Of a stretch of DNA of 64,000 nt, positions 26,654 to 34,913 are shown piece by piece (position 1 is the first letter of the stretch; the number at the start of each line of letters is the position of its first letter). The position numbers and the translations under genes are program-made. Source of the stretch: Corallococcus caeni (GTDB lineage: Bacteria > Myxococcota > Myxococcia > Myxococcales > Myxococcaceae); contig NZ_BTTW01000009.1 in NCBI RefSeq assembly GCF_036245865.1, forward strand, positions 1 to 64,000. The letters run 5' to 3'. The notes under the pieces were generated by a model. The model saw only the letters and a program-made list of their open reading frames with translations. It had not been told where the DNA came from and did no database searches.

Positions 26654-27661
26654 CTACTCGGCCGCCGTCAGGTCCAGGACCGCGGCCCCGCGCACGCGCC
26701 CTTCGCGCAGGGCCTGGAGCGCCTCGTTCGCCAGGGACAGGGGAAACACCTGGACCTCCGTGCGCACGGGCACGCGCGGCGCGAGCGCCAGGAAGTCCAT
26801 CGCGTCCTGGCGCGTGAGGTTCGCCACCGAGCGCACCACGCGCTCCTCCCACAGCAAGGCATAGGGGAAGGACGGGATGTCACTCATGTGGATGCCCCCG
26901 CACACCACCACCCCGCCCTTGTCCACGGCCCTCAGCGCGGCGGGCACCAGCGCGCCCACGGGAGCGAAGAGGATGGCCGCGTCCAGCGGCTCCGGGGGCA
27001 CCGTGTCCGAGCCCCCCGCCCACACCGCGCCCAGCTCGCGCGCGAACGCCTGGCCCTTCGCGTCGCCCTCGCGCGTGAAGGCATACACGCGGCGCCCCTG
27101 GTGCCGGGCCACCTGGACGAGGATGTGCGCGGCGGCGCCAAAGCCATACAGCCCCAGCCGGCCACCCTCCCCCGCCATGCGCAGGCTCCGGTAGCCGATG
27201 AGCCCCGCGCACATCAGCGGCGCGGCCTCCGCGTCGCGGTACGACGGTGGCAGCGGGAAGCAGAAGCGCGCGTCCGCGACGGTGTACTCCGCGAAGCCGC
27301 CATCCAGGTCGTAGCCGGTGAAGCGCGCCATGTCGCAGAGGTTCTCCCGGCCGGAGCGGCAGAAGCGGCACTGCCCGCAGCTCCATCCCAGCCAAGGCAC
27401 GCCCACGCGCAGCCCGGGAGCGAAGCCCTCCACCCGCGCGCCCGCCGCCACCACCGTGGCCACGATTTCGTGGCCAGGCACCAGCGGCAGCTTCGGGCGC
27501 GTCAGCTCTCCGTCCACCACGTGCAGGTCCGTGCGGCACACCGCGCAGGCGTGCACCTTCAACAGCACCTGCTCCGGCCCCGGCTCCGGGATGGGCCGGC
27601 GCTCCAGCCGCAGGCGCTCTCCAGGTGCGTCGAGCACCATCGCTCGCATGGTTGCTGCCAT
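26654..27661 (-). CDS. Zinc-dependent alcohol dehydrogenase
   Basis: 335 residues, with GGGGAGG about 11 bases before the ATG. The catalytic zinc ligands lie in HACAVCRTDLH and GHEIVATV. The structural zinc site is CGQCRFCRSGRENLC (four Cys). The Rossmann strand reads LGLYGFGAAAH, close to the GxGxxG pattern. This is the medium-chain dehydrogenase superfamily, AdhA-like, oxidising a primary alcohol or reducing an aldehyde with NAD(P). No cofactor-specificity residue was deduced. It is followed 52 bp later on the same strand by the DUF2807 gene. Confidence 0.88.
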   Translation of the reverse strand: MAATMRAMVLDAPGERLRLERRPIPEPGPEQVLLKVHACAVCRTDLHVVDGELTRPKLPLVPGHEIVATVVAAGARVEGFAPGLRVGVPWLGWSCGQCRFCRSGRENLCDMARFTGYDLDGGFAEYTVADARFCFPLPPSYRDAEAAPLMCAGLIGYRSLRMAGEGGRLGLYGFGAAAHILVQVARHQGRRVYAFTREGDAKGQAFARELGAVWAGGSDTVPPEPLDAAILFAPVGALVPAALRAVDKGGVVVCGGIHMSDIPSFPYALLWEERVVRSVANLTRQDAMDFLALAPRVPVRTEVQVFPLSLANEALQALREGRVRGAAVLDLTAAE

Positions 27662-27713
27662 GGCCCGCCTGCCTCCCCACCCGTGCCGTCCACGGGTGTC
27701 GAAGACAAGCTAG

Positions 27714-28556
27714 TCAGTGCCAGTTGACCCGGCCGCTGCCGCTGACGCGCACCTGGGTGGACAGCGCGTGGCCGTACAGGTCCACGTTCCCTGACGAGTC
27801 GAGCGTGATGGCCGCGCCGCCCCCATCCACGTACGCGGCCATGGTCCCCGAGCCCCTCGACGTGAGGTTCACGTCCACGGCCCGGAGGCCGGGGGCCCCG
27901 ACGCCACCGCTGCCGTCCAGCCAGGTATCGAGCCGGTTGGTGACTCCCGTGAGCGTCATGAACCCGGAGCCATCCACGCGGGCGCGCACCTGCTTCGCGG
28001 ACCCCGCCCACTTCAGGTCCCCGGAGCCGGTCTGCACCAGGTCCACCCACTCCGCCAGGCCCTCGCCGGCCGAGCACAGCTCCATGCTCCCGGAGCCGCT
28101 GAGCTTGGCCTCCAGGGTGTGCACGCCGCCGCAGAAGCTCAGCGAGCCGGAGCCCTTCGCCACCAGCTTCACGTCCTCCTTCACGTGCTCGAAGCCCTCC
28201 ACGCGCAGGGAGCCGGAGCCGTCCTGCGTCGCGCCCACCATGCGCGGCACCAGGATCTCCACCCGCGCCGGGCCGTGGGGCTCGAACGAGCCGTCCGTCT
28301 CGATGACGAGCGTGTCGCCCGGGGACACGAAGGTGCGCACGCGGTGCTGGAGGTTCCCATCCAGCGTGACCTTCACGTCCGGCGCGTCGCCCTCGCGCAC
28401 CACCACCTCCAGCGAGCCCCGGTTCTCCACGGTGAGGAACTCCGTCACCGCGCGCGCCTCCGTGACGGTGTGGCCGTCGCCCTGAAGCTCCTCGGTGAAG
28501 TAGCAGCCGGACATCAGGCCCGCGCCGAGCACGGCCATCCCCAAACGGTTCCGCAT
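27714..28556 (-). CDS. Head-GIN (DUF2807) lipoprotein
   Basis: 280 residues. The signal peptide ends in LMSGC (lipobox). A repeated beta-helix-like domain contains many G-S-G motifs (DGSGSLRVEG, KGSGSLSFCGG, SGSGSMELCS, GSGRVNWH), as in the DUF2807 family of putative auto-transporter adhesin head domains. The solenoid probably packs on the outer surface. It lies downstream of the surface-repeat gene at 28590-29966 on the same strand, with 33 bp between, so the two are probably co-expressed surface proteins. Confidence 0.85.
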   Translation of the reverse strand: MRNRLGMAVLGAGLMSGCYFTEELQGDGHTVTEARAVTEFLTVENRGSLEVVVREGDAPDVKVTLDGNLQHRVRTFVSPGDTLVIETDGSFEPHGPARVEILVPRMVGATQDGSGSLRVEGFEHVKEDVKLVAKGSGSLSFCGGVHTLEAKLSGSGSMELCSAGEGLAEWVDLVQTGSGDLKWAGSAKQVRARVDGSGFMTLTGVTNRLDTWLDGSGGVGAPGLRAVDVNLTSRGSGTMAAYVDGGGAAITLDSSGNVDLYGHALSTQVRVSGSGRVNWH

Positions 28557-28589
28557 GGTTCCCTCCCTGACTTCGAATCGAATGCCGCG

Positions 28590-29966
28590 TTAGAGCTGCA
28601 CGCCCAGCAGGACGCCCGGCCACACGCGCACGGTGGTGCGGCCCCCGTCGGAGACGCTGCGCCACTCCGGCCCGATGCCCAGCTCTTCCCAGCGGTCGCC
28701 ATGGTCCCAGGTCACGAGCGTGTTGCCGGTGACGCCGCCGATGAGCGCGAACCGCTTCGCCACCTGCCAGCCCGCCACCAGCCGCAACTGTCCCAGCACA
28801 TTCAGACCGTCGCCATCGCGGAAGAGGTTGTCGGCGTGGACGCTGCTGCCAATGACGTCCAGGTCGAAGAACAATGGCCCCGCGGGGATGTGCGCGCCGA
28901 AGCCTGCGCCCCCCACGTAGCGGCGGCGGTGCGTGTCCGTGCCCGGGTTGAAGCCCAGCGTCAGCAGCGTGTGGAAGTGCCGGCCGCCGAACTTCACCGC
29001 GATGTTGGTGTACGCGACGTCGCTGGCCCACAGCTGCACGTTGGCCTGCCCGTTGCCAATGAAGCTGAGCAGGCCCACGGCCTCGCCCTGGGACTCGCGC
29101 GCCACGTTGATCAACCCCAGCTGGAGGCCGTCCGCCTTGCCCGCGATGTTGATGAGCCCCACCTGCGCGCCGGACACGTCACCGCCGATGTTGAGCAGCG
29201 ACAGCTGCGCGCCCTCCATCCGGCCCGCGTAGTTGAGCCCCGAGGACGCCTGGAGGCCCGACAGCGACGGAGCGATGTTCGCGCCCACCGCGGCCTGGAC
29301 GCCCTTGAACGGCGCCGTCGCGATGTTCGCGCCCACGGAGAACTGGCCGCCCACGCCGCCCGAGCCCGCGATGTTCGCGCCCACGGAGAACTGGCCGCCG
29401 GACAGCGCGCCTCCCGCCACGTTGCCGCCCACGGAGAACTGGCCCGCCGCCGCCGTGCCCTTCGCCACGTTGAGGCCCACCGCGGCCTGGATGCCCTCCA
29501 GGTCGCCCGTGACGACGTTGCCGCCCACGGCGAACTGCGCGCCAGACGCGGGGCCGCGCACCACGTTGGCCCCGAGCGCGAGCTGCGCGCCGGACAGCTC
29601 GCCCATCCAGTTCGCGCCCAGCGACATCGCCATGCCGTCCACCCGCTTCGCATGCGTGCCGAGCGCACCGAGCGCGAACGTGGTCACCAGCCGCTCCGTG
29701 GCCGTGCCCGCGGTGCTCACGTGCGGCATGGCCATCAGCACCGCCGGGACGTGGATCTCCTCCGTGTCCGAGCGCTGCTGGGCCACGGCGGCGGGCTTCA
29801 CCGGTTCGCCACCCGTCGCGGCCTCCACCAGGGGCGCGGGGGACAGCGCCGCGACCGGCACCGCGACGACCGGGGCGCCCGTCCCTTCCGTCCGCTCCTC
29901 GGCTCCGGCCGCTCCCGCCGCCACCGAGACCATCACCCCGACACACACCGCGACCTTGCGCTTCAT
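28590..29966 (-). CDS. LA_2272-type surface-repeat protein
   Basis: 458 residues from the ATG at 29966 with AGGAAGG upstream. A signal peptide ends at GAAGA. About residues 135-300 consist of more than ten short tandem repeats of the form G-A-N-x-x-x-G-x-x-x-G-x-Q-x-(S/A)-(V/L)-G (for example GGQFSVGANIAGSG), predicted as a beta-solenoid or beta-barrel surface. The C-terminal third is barrel-like with alternating aromatic residues and ends in LGVQL. The family has no assigned function. It is probably the first gene of a two-gene operon with the DUF2807 lipoprotein. Confidence 0.8.
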   Translation of the reverse strand: MKRKVAVCVGVMVSVAAGAAGAEERTEGTGAPVVAVPVAALSPAPLVEAATGGEPVKPAAVAQQRSDTEEIHVPAVLMAMPHVSTAGTATERLVTTFALGALGTHAKRVDGMAMSLGANWMGELSGAQLALGANVVRGPASGAQFAVGGNVVTGDLEGIQAAVGLNVAKGTAAAGQFSVGGNVAGGALSGGQFSVGANIAGSGGVGGQFSVGANIATAPFKGVQAAVGANIAPSLSGLQASSGLNYAGRMEGAQLSLLNIGGDVSGAQVGLINIAGKADGLQLGLINVARESQGEAVGLLSFIGNGQANVQLWASDVAYTNIAVKFGGRHFHTLLTLGFNPGTDTHRRRYVGGAGFGAHIPAGPLFFDLDVIGSSVHADNLFRDGDGLNVLGQLRLVAGWQVAKRFALIGGVTGNTLVTWDHGDRWEELGIGPEWRSVSDGGRTTVRVWPGVLLGVQL

Positions 29967-30113
29967 CGCCTGGACCTTCCTCGAAAGGATTCGAACGGGC
30001 GTCGTCGCCCCTCGCGGCGAAGGGAACACCGGTCCCCTCCAGAACTGTCACCTGCCCGTCTTCGCCCCCCACGAACCCCGGTGTCCTGCCCTCCCCGCCG
30101 CTACGCTTCCCCC

Positions 30114-31049
30114 ATGCGCCCTCCCCATGCTCCTCCCTCCCGCCGCGAGGTCCTGGTGGCGGGCATCGGCGCCGCGCTCGCGCCGTCCCTCTCCGCCCTC
30201 GCCCAGACGCCCACCCCAGGTCCCCGCATGCTCACCCGCCCCATCCCCAGCTCCGGTGAAGCCCTGCCCGTCATCGGCATGGGCACCTGGCAGACCTTCG
30301 ACGTCGGCGGCGCCGGGAACGAACGCGCGCCCCTGGCCCAGGTCCTCCAGAAGTTCTTCGCCTCGGGCGCGCGGCTCATCGACTCCTCGCCCATGTACGG
30401 CCGCTCCGAGGCCGTCGTGGGCGACCTGCTGAAGCAGTCCGGCCAGGAGAAGACGCCGTTCCTCGCCACCAAGGTCTGGACGCGCGGCAAGGCGGAGGGC
30501 GCGGCGCAGATCCAGGCCTCCCTCCAGAAGATGGGGCACGGCCGCATGGACCTGATGCAGGTGCACAACCTGCTGGACGTGGACGTGCACCTGCCCGTGC
30601 TGCGCGAGCTGAAGGCCGCGAAGAAGATCCGCTACGTGGGCGTCACCCACTACCAGCGCGGCGCCTTCGACGACCTGGAGAAGCACATCCAGGGCAGCAA
30701 GCTGGACTTCGTGCAGCTGCCCTACTCGCTCGCGATGCGCGACGCCGAGGCGCGCCTGCTGCCCGCGGCGAAGGAGCACGGCGTGGCCGTGCTCGTCATG
30801 GAGCCCTTCGACAAGGGCAACCTCTTCCGCAAGATGAAGGGCAAGCCCCTGCCGGACTGGGCCGCGGAGTTCGACTGCACCAGCTGGGCCCAGTTCTTCC
30901 TCAAGTTCATCCTGGGCCACCCCGCCGTGAACTGCCCCATCCCCGCCACGTCCGACCCCGCCCACCTGGAGGACAACGTGAAGGCGGGCTTCGGACGGCT
31001 GCCGGACGACAAGCTGCGCGCGCGGATGGTGAAGCTCCTCGAGTCGTGA
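30114..31049 (+). CDS. Exported aldo/keto reductase (Tat signal)
   Basis: 311 residues from the ATG at 30114. An N-terminal twin-arginine signal is visible (SRREVLVAGIGAALAPSLSALA). The body is a complete aldo/keto reductase: RLIDSSPMYG holds Asp/Tyr, LATKVWTRG holds Lys, DLMQVHNLLD holds His, and VMEPFDKGN lies near the C-terminus. It is unusual among AKRs in being predicted to be folded before export by Tat, so its cofactor would be loaded in the cytosol. It ends exactly where the convergent gene 31050-31544 ends, with no bases between the two stops. Confidence 0.87.
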   Translation: MRPPHAPPSRREVLVAGIGAALAPSLSALAQTPTPGPRMLTRPIPSSGEALPVIGMGTWQTFDVGGAGNERAPLAQVLQKFFASGARLIDSSPMYGRSEAVVGDLLKQSGQEKTPFLATKVWTRGKAEGAAQIQASLQKMGHGRMDLMQVHNLLDVDVHLPVLRELKAAKKIRYVGVTHYQRGAFDDLEKHIQGSKLDFVQLPYSLAMRDAEARLLPAAKEHGVAVLVMEPFDKGNLFRKMKGKPLPDWAAEFDCTSWAQFFLKFILGHPAVNCPIPATSDPAHLEDNVKAGFGRLPDDKLRARMVKLLES

Positions 31050-31544
31050 CTAGAGGTCGGGCGACGGCGTGTAGCGCAGCTCCCCGCCCGGCTCCAGCAC
31101 CAGCCCGGTGCCGGGCTCGCCGGCCTCGTCGTCGCGCCCCACCTCCAGCACGCCCTCCTCCGCGTCCCACTGGCCCAGGTAGTACTCACCGCCCGCGGCC
31201 ATGCACGCGCGCCCTTCCGACACCACCGTCTCCACCACTTCCTTCTTGTCGCTGGTGAGCCGGAAGAGCGTCCATGTCTTGCCGTCCTCGCGGAAGCCCT
31301 TCACCAGGTCCGCCAGCTCCTCGTCGCGCGGAGTACCGCCGGCGGTCTCCTCGCGCTTCCACTGGCGCGGCTCCTTCGCCGGCTGCGTCTGGTGCCACGC
31401 CCGCGCCAGCTCCAGCAGCTTCTGCTGGGCCGCGTCCTGGAGCGCGTGCATCGCGTCCGGCAGCTCGATCTCCTCCAGCGCCAGCAGCGCCGTCTCCAGC
31501 TGCAGCGCCTTCAGGCTCCACTCGTTCCACGCGGTCTTCAGCAT
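31050..31544 (-). CDS. Hypothetical protein
   Basis: 164 residues from the ATG at 31544 (GGGGAGCG upstream). The N-terminal half is helical (LKALQLETALLALEEIELPDAMHALQD); the C-terminal half is beta-rich with Trp/Phe/Tyr (GKTWTLFRLTSDKKEVVETV). No signal or membrane segment. No family recognised. The charge-balanced composition and codon bias argue it is a real protein. Confidence 0.65.
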   Translation of the reverse strand: MLKTAWNEWSLKALQLETALLALEEIELPDAMHALQDAAQQKLLELARAWHQTQPAKEPRQWKREETAGGTPRDEELADLVKGFREDGKTWTLFRLTSDKKEVVETVVSEGRACMAAGGEYYLGQWDAEEGVLEVGRDDEAGEPGTGLVLEPGGELRYTPSPDL

Positions 31545-31712
31545 CCGTGTCGCTCCCCGGGCGTCACGCCTCGTTCCCAAGGGAGAAACAAGCGAGCCGG
31601 CCCGGCACGCCCCCTATCACACGCCCGGCTGCCCTGGTGCCGACCCGCCCGCACGGACGGTGTTCCCCGAACGGTCGCTGCCTACCTTCAACCCCCAAGG
31701 GGAGGCGAGCAC

Positions 31713-32234
31713 ATGACGACGACGACGAAGACGCCGCAGGACGTGGTGGAGCACCTGGGCAAGCTCATCCACGGCATCAAGGTCGCGATGATGACGACGG
31801 TGGACACCGACGGCAGCCTGCGCAGCCGGCCGATGTGGACCTACGACAAGGACTTCGACGGCGAGCTGTGGTTCTTCACCAACGACCACACCCACAAGGT
31901 GGACGAGGTGCAGAAGGACCACCACGTCAGCCTCGCCTACTCCGACCCCACCAGAGATAGGTACGTGTCCGTCAGCGGCCGCTGCGCGCTGATCCACGAC
32001 AAGGCCAAGGCGAAGGAGCTGTGGAACCCGTCCCTCAAGGCCTGGTTCCCCCAGGGGCTGGATGATCCGAACCTCGCCCTGCTGCGCGTCTCCGTCGAGA
32101 AGGCCGAGTACTGGGACACGCCCAACAGCAAGATGGTCCAGCTGGTCGGGTTCGTGAAAGCCGTCCTCACCGGCGAGAAGTACCACCCGGGCGACAACCA
32201 GAAGCTGGACCGCGGCGCCCCCCGCCACAACTGA
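31713..32234 (+). CDS. Pyridoxamine 5'-phosphate oxidase-family protein (general stress type)
   Basis: 173 residues with AAGGGGAGG eight bases before the ATG. The split-barrel FMN-binding fold is clear: VAMMTTVDTDGSLRSRPMW, then ELWFFTNDHTHKVDEV, then VSLAYSDPTRDRYVSVSG. This matches general-stress-protein-26-like members that bind FMN and/or reduce substrates. It is not a classical PdxH, as the PLP-binding terminus is absent. A GC-rich hairpin follows the stop. Confidence 0.87.
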   Translation: MTTTTKTPQDVVEHLGKLIHGIKVAMMTTVDTDGSLRSRPMWTYDKDFDGELWFFTNDHTHKVDEVQKDHHVSLAYSDPTRDRYVSVSGRCALIHDKAKAKELWNPSLKAWFPQGLDDPNLALLRVSVEKAEYWDTPNSKMVQLVGFVKAVLTGEKYHPGDNQKLDRGAPRHN

Positions 32235-32250
32235 CGGGGACCCGGACAGG

Positions 32251-32270
32251 GCCGCCGGAAACCCGGCGGC
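32251..32270 (+). terminator. Hairpin after the PNPOx-family gene
   Basis: GCCGCCGG (32251-32258) and CCGGCGGC (32263-32270) form a perfect 8-bp stem with an AAAC loop, 17 bp past the stop codon. No T-run follows, so termination efficiency is uncertain. Confidence 0.45.
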
Positions 32271-32665
32271 TCCCACGCTCTCAAAACCTGACACGTGTGT
32301 CAGGGGGTGTGTGAAAGCAGGACGGCCTCAGACCTGACGCACCTTGACCCACCCGGCGAGCGCCCCCGAGGGAGCCCGCCGTGGTGGGTGAGACTTTTGT
32401 CTGGCGGTTGCTGTTTCTCTGACAGCGCCGTTCGTCCTGGCTTGTAACCCGGCCCCGGCCCGAGTCATGCAGCCGGGCCCCGCCGTGGTACGAGCCGGGC
32501 ACCGTCCACACATCACGTTGAAGTGACCGACGGTTTAGAGTATCAACCATCCGCTTTCGAGATTTTCCACCTTCCGTCCGGCAGCCTGCCGGCGCCGGAT
32601 GGACGGACTCGGAGACGCTCATTACGGGCGGAGCGAATTTCCCGCCTTTCGAAGGAATCAGGACG
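32271..32665 (+). promoter_or_regulatory. Long leader / promoter region of the inositol-lipid operon
   Basis: No gene is supported in these roughly 395 bases. Features seen are: a perfect palindrome CCTGACAC-GT-GTGTCAGG (32287-32304) with a related half-site CCTGACGC at 32333-32340, and a sigma-70-like pair TTGAAG (32518-32523) / TATCAA (32541-32546) with 17-bp spacing. The pair lies about 120 bp before the inositol-phosphate synthase start and is the best promoter candidate. The palindrome is a candidate regulator site. All of these are pattern-based guesses. Confidence 0.4.
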
Positions 32666-34000
32666 ATGGAGAACAAGAAGAAGGTCGCGAAGCCCGAGGG
32701 CAAGCTGGCGGTGCTCATCCCGGGCCTGGGCGCTGTTTCCACCACGCTGATGGCGGGTGTGGAGCTGGCGCGGCAGGGCAAGGGCGCCCCCATCGGCTCG
32801 CTCACGCAGATGGGCACGGCCCGTCTGGGCAAGCGCACCGACGGCCGCACCGTGAAGCTCAACGAGCTGGTGCCGCTGGCCTCGCTGGAGGACGTCGTCT
32901 TCGGCGCGTGGGACATCATCAACGAGGACGCCTACCAGGTGGCCGTGCGCTCGGGCGTGCTGACGGACAAGCACATGGAGCAGGTGAAGCCCTTCCTGCA
33001 GGGCATCAAGCCCAAGCCGGGCGTGCACGACCCTGAGTTCGTGCGCCGTATCGCGGCGAACCACATCAAGGCCACCAAGACGCACCGCGAGAGCATCGAG
33101 GCCATCCGCCAGGACATCCGGGACTTCAAGAAGGAGCTCAACGCCAAGCGCGCCGTGATGGTGGTGTGCAGCAGCGTGGAGACCTTCCGCCCGCTGCCGG
33201 AGGCCTTCCAGACGCTGGCCAACTTCGAGAAGGCGCTGGACGCCAACAGCCCGGACATCAACCCGACGGCGCTCTACACCTACGCGGCCATCAAGGAAGG
33301 CGTGCCGTTCGCCAACGGGACGCCGAACGCCGCCGTGGACACGCCGGCGCTGCAGGAGATGGCCAAGCAGGAGGGCGTGCCCGTCGCGGGCCGTGACCTC
33401 AAGAGCGGCCAGACGATGATGAAGACGGTCATCGCGCCCGCGCTCAAGGCGCGCATGCTGGGCCTGGAGGGGTGGTTCTCCACCAACATCCTGGGCAACC
33501 GCGACGGCGAGGTGCTGGATGATCCGCAGGCCTTCAAGGCCAAGGAAGTGACCAAGTCGAGCGTGCTCGACACCATCCTGCAGCCGGACCTGTACCCGGA
33601 GCTGTACAACAAGTACTCGCACAAGGTGTCGATCCACTACTACCCGCCCCGCGGCGACGCGAAGGAGGGTTGGGACAACATCGACATCACCGGGTGGCTG
33701 GGCTACCCGATGCAGATCAAGGTCAACTTCCTCTGCCGCGACTCCATCCTGGCGGCGCCGCTCGTCCTGGACATCGCGCTGTTCATGGACCTGGCCAAGC
33801 GGCTGGAGTGGCGCGGCATCCAGGAGTGGATGTCCTTCTACTTCAAGAGCCCGATGGCGCACCCCGGCCTGCCGGTGGAGCACGACCTGTTCATCCAGCT
33901 GACCAAGCTGAAGAACACGCTGCGCGTCGTCGCGGGCGAAGAGCCCATCACCCACCTGGGGCTGGACTACTACGGGGATGACCTCCCGCTCTCCCGATAA
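32666..34000 (+). CDS. myo-Inositol-3-phosphate synthase
   Basis: 444 residues. The ATG has CAGGACG upstream. An NAD-binding Rossmann region starts VLIPGLGAVSTTLMAG. LEGWFSTNILGNRDG and the Lys-rich segment KSGQTMMKTVIAPALKAR are characteristic of MIPS, and the C-terminus ends with IQLTKLKNTLRVV. The enzyme converts glucose-6-phosphate to inositol-3-phosphate (cytosol, NAD as internal hydride carrier). It heads a five-gene overlapping operon that also contains a phosphatidyltransferase, a PAP2 enzyme and a phosphatase, so the product most likely feeds inositol lipids rather than mycothiol or osmolyte synthesis. Length matches Bacteroidetes-type bacterial MIPS. Confidence 0.9.
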   Translation: MENKKKVAKPEGKLAVLIPGLGAVSTTLMAGVELARQGKGAPIGSLTQMGTARLGKRTDGRTVKLNELVPLASLEDVVFGAWDIINEDAYQVAVRSGVLTDKHMEQVKPFLQGIKPKPGVHDPEFVRRIAANHIKATKTHRESIEAIRQDIRDFKKELNAKRAVMVVCSSVETFRPLPEAFQTLANFEKALDANSPDINPTALYTYAAIKEGVPFANGTPNAAVDTPALQEMAKQEGVPVAGRDLKSGQTMMKTVIAPALKARMLGLEGWFSTNILGNRDGEVLDDPQAFKAKEVTKSSVLDTILQPDLYPELYNKYSHKVSIHYYPPRGDAKEGWDNIDITGWLGYPMQIKVNFLCRDSILAAPLVLDIALFMDLAKRLEWRGIQEWMSFYFKSPMAHPGLPVEHDLFIQLTKLKNTLRVVAGEEPITHLGLDYYGDDLPLSR

Positions 34001-34913
34001 GAACGCCTCCGCGTTCAAGTGGCTCGTCACCGTCCTGGCGACGGGCCACTTCGCGTTGGTTGTCTCCACCGGAAGGGTCCGGTGGGAGCACGTCGCGGCG
34101 GACCTGCTGCTGGTGGTGCTGGCCTGGGCCGGCGCCGGCCCGCGGCGGTTCCTCCGCGGCGCGTTCCCGCTGTGGCTCACCGGCATGATCCTGGACAGCC
34201 AGGCGCTGTGGCTGGGGGTGCGCGGCACCATCCACACCGGCGACCTGTGGAACCTGGAGAAGCTGCTGTTCCCCGCCCCGGGCGCCACGCACTGGCCCGA
34301 GTGGTGGTCGCGGCACCCGAACACGTTCCTGGACCTGCTGTGCGGCTTCGCCTACGCGGCCTACATCTACGAGGTCTTCCTCGTGGCGCTCTGGTTCTTC
34401 TTCAAGAAGGACGCGAGGTTCGAACAGCTCTGCTGGGCCTTCTTCGTGGTGAACGCCATTGGCGTCGTCGTCTACGTCCTCTACCCCGCGGCGCCCCCCT
34501 GGTACGTCCTGAAGTACGGGCCGGGACTCGCGAACCTGGCGGCGCCACCCAGTCCGGCGGGCACCGCGCGCTTCGACGCCTTCTTCGGCATCCACTACTT
34601 CGCGAACTTCTACTCCCGCAACCCCAACGTCTTCGGGGCCATGCCGTCGCTGCACGCGGCCTACCCGCTGATGATGGTGCTCGTCCTCTGGCACAAGGGC
34701 CCCGCGTGGCGGGTGGGCACCAGCCTGTTCGCGGTGCTCGTCGCCTTTTCCGCCGTGTACCTCACGCATCACTACGTCCTCGACGTGCTCGCGGGAGTCA
34801 CCGCGGCGGTCGTGGCCTTCGTCGTCGTGAGGGCTGTCTTCGCAAGACGGGCCCTGGAAGCGCCAGGAATGGCGCCAGTGACCCTGCCGTCTGGAGGAAA
34901 CACCCGTGCATGA
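33978..34913 (+). CDS. Aur1-like PAP2 membrane enzyme (candidate inositol-phosphoryl ceramide synthase)
   Basis: 311 residues, starting 23 bp before the MIPS stop. About six hydrophobic helices. PAP2-type motifs are AMPSLHA (Ser224, His226) and THHYVLD (His265, Asp269), the transferase/phosphatase active-site pair. YPAAPPWY at 169-176 is a signature seen in Aur1/PAP2_3-type inositolphosphotransferases. In yeast Aur1 moves phosphoinositol from phosphatidylinositol to ceramide. Given the neighbouring MIPS, CDP-alcohol transferase and phosphatase, the same reaction on a bacterial dihydroceramide is the leading inference; a simple lipid phosphatase is the alternative. Confidence 0.8.
   Translation: MTSRSPDKNASAFKWLVTVLATGHFALVVSTGRVRWEHVAADLLLVVLAWAGAGPRRFLRGAFPLWLTGMILDSQALWLGVRGTIHTGDLWNLEKLLFPAPGATHWPEWWSRHPNTFLDLLCGFAYAAYIYEVFLVALWFFFKKDARFEQLCWAFFVVNAIGVVVYVLYPAAPPWYVLKYGPGLANLAAPPSPAGTARFDAFFGIHYFANFYSRNPNVFGAMPSLHAAYPLMMVLVLWHKGPAWRVGTSLFAVLVAFSAVYLTHHYVLDVLAGVTAAVVAFVVVRAVFARRALEAPGMAPVTLPSGGNTRA

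Noticed and set aside
27678-27698. Perfect 8-bp hairpin CACCCGTG / CACGGGTG between the alcohol dehydrogenase and DUF2807 genes
   Set aside because: On the minus strand it leads straight into the alcohol dehydrogenase ribosome binding site and has no T-run, so it cannot be called a terminator with confidence.
28119-31049. A 976-residue open frame spanning several genes on the plus strand
   Set aside because: Only its last 311 residues (from 30114) are a real protein. The rest is His/Arg/Ala-rich antisense to the DUF2807 and surface-repeat genes.
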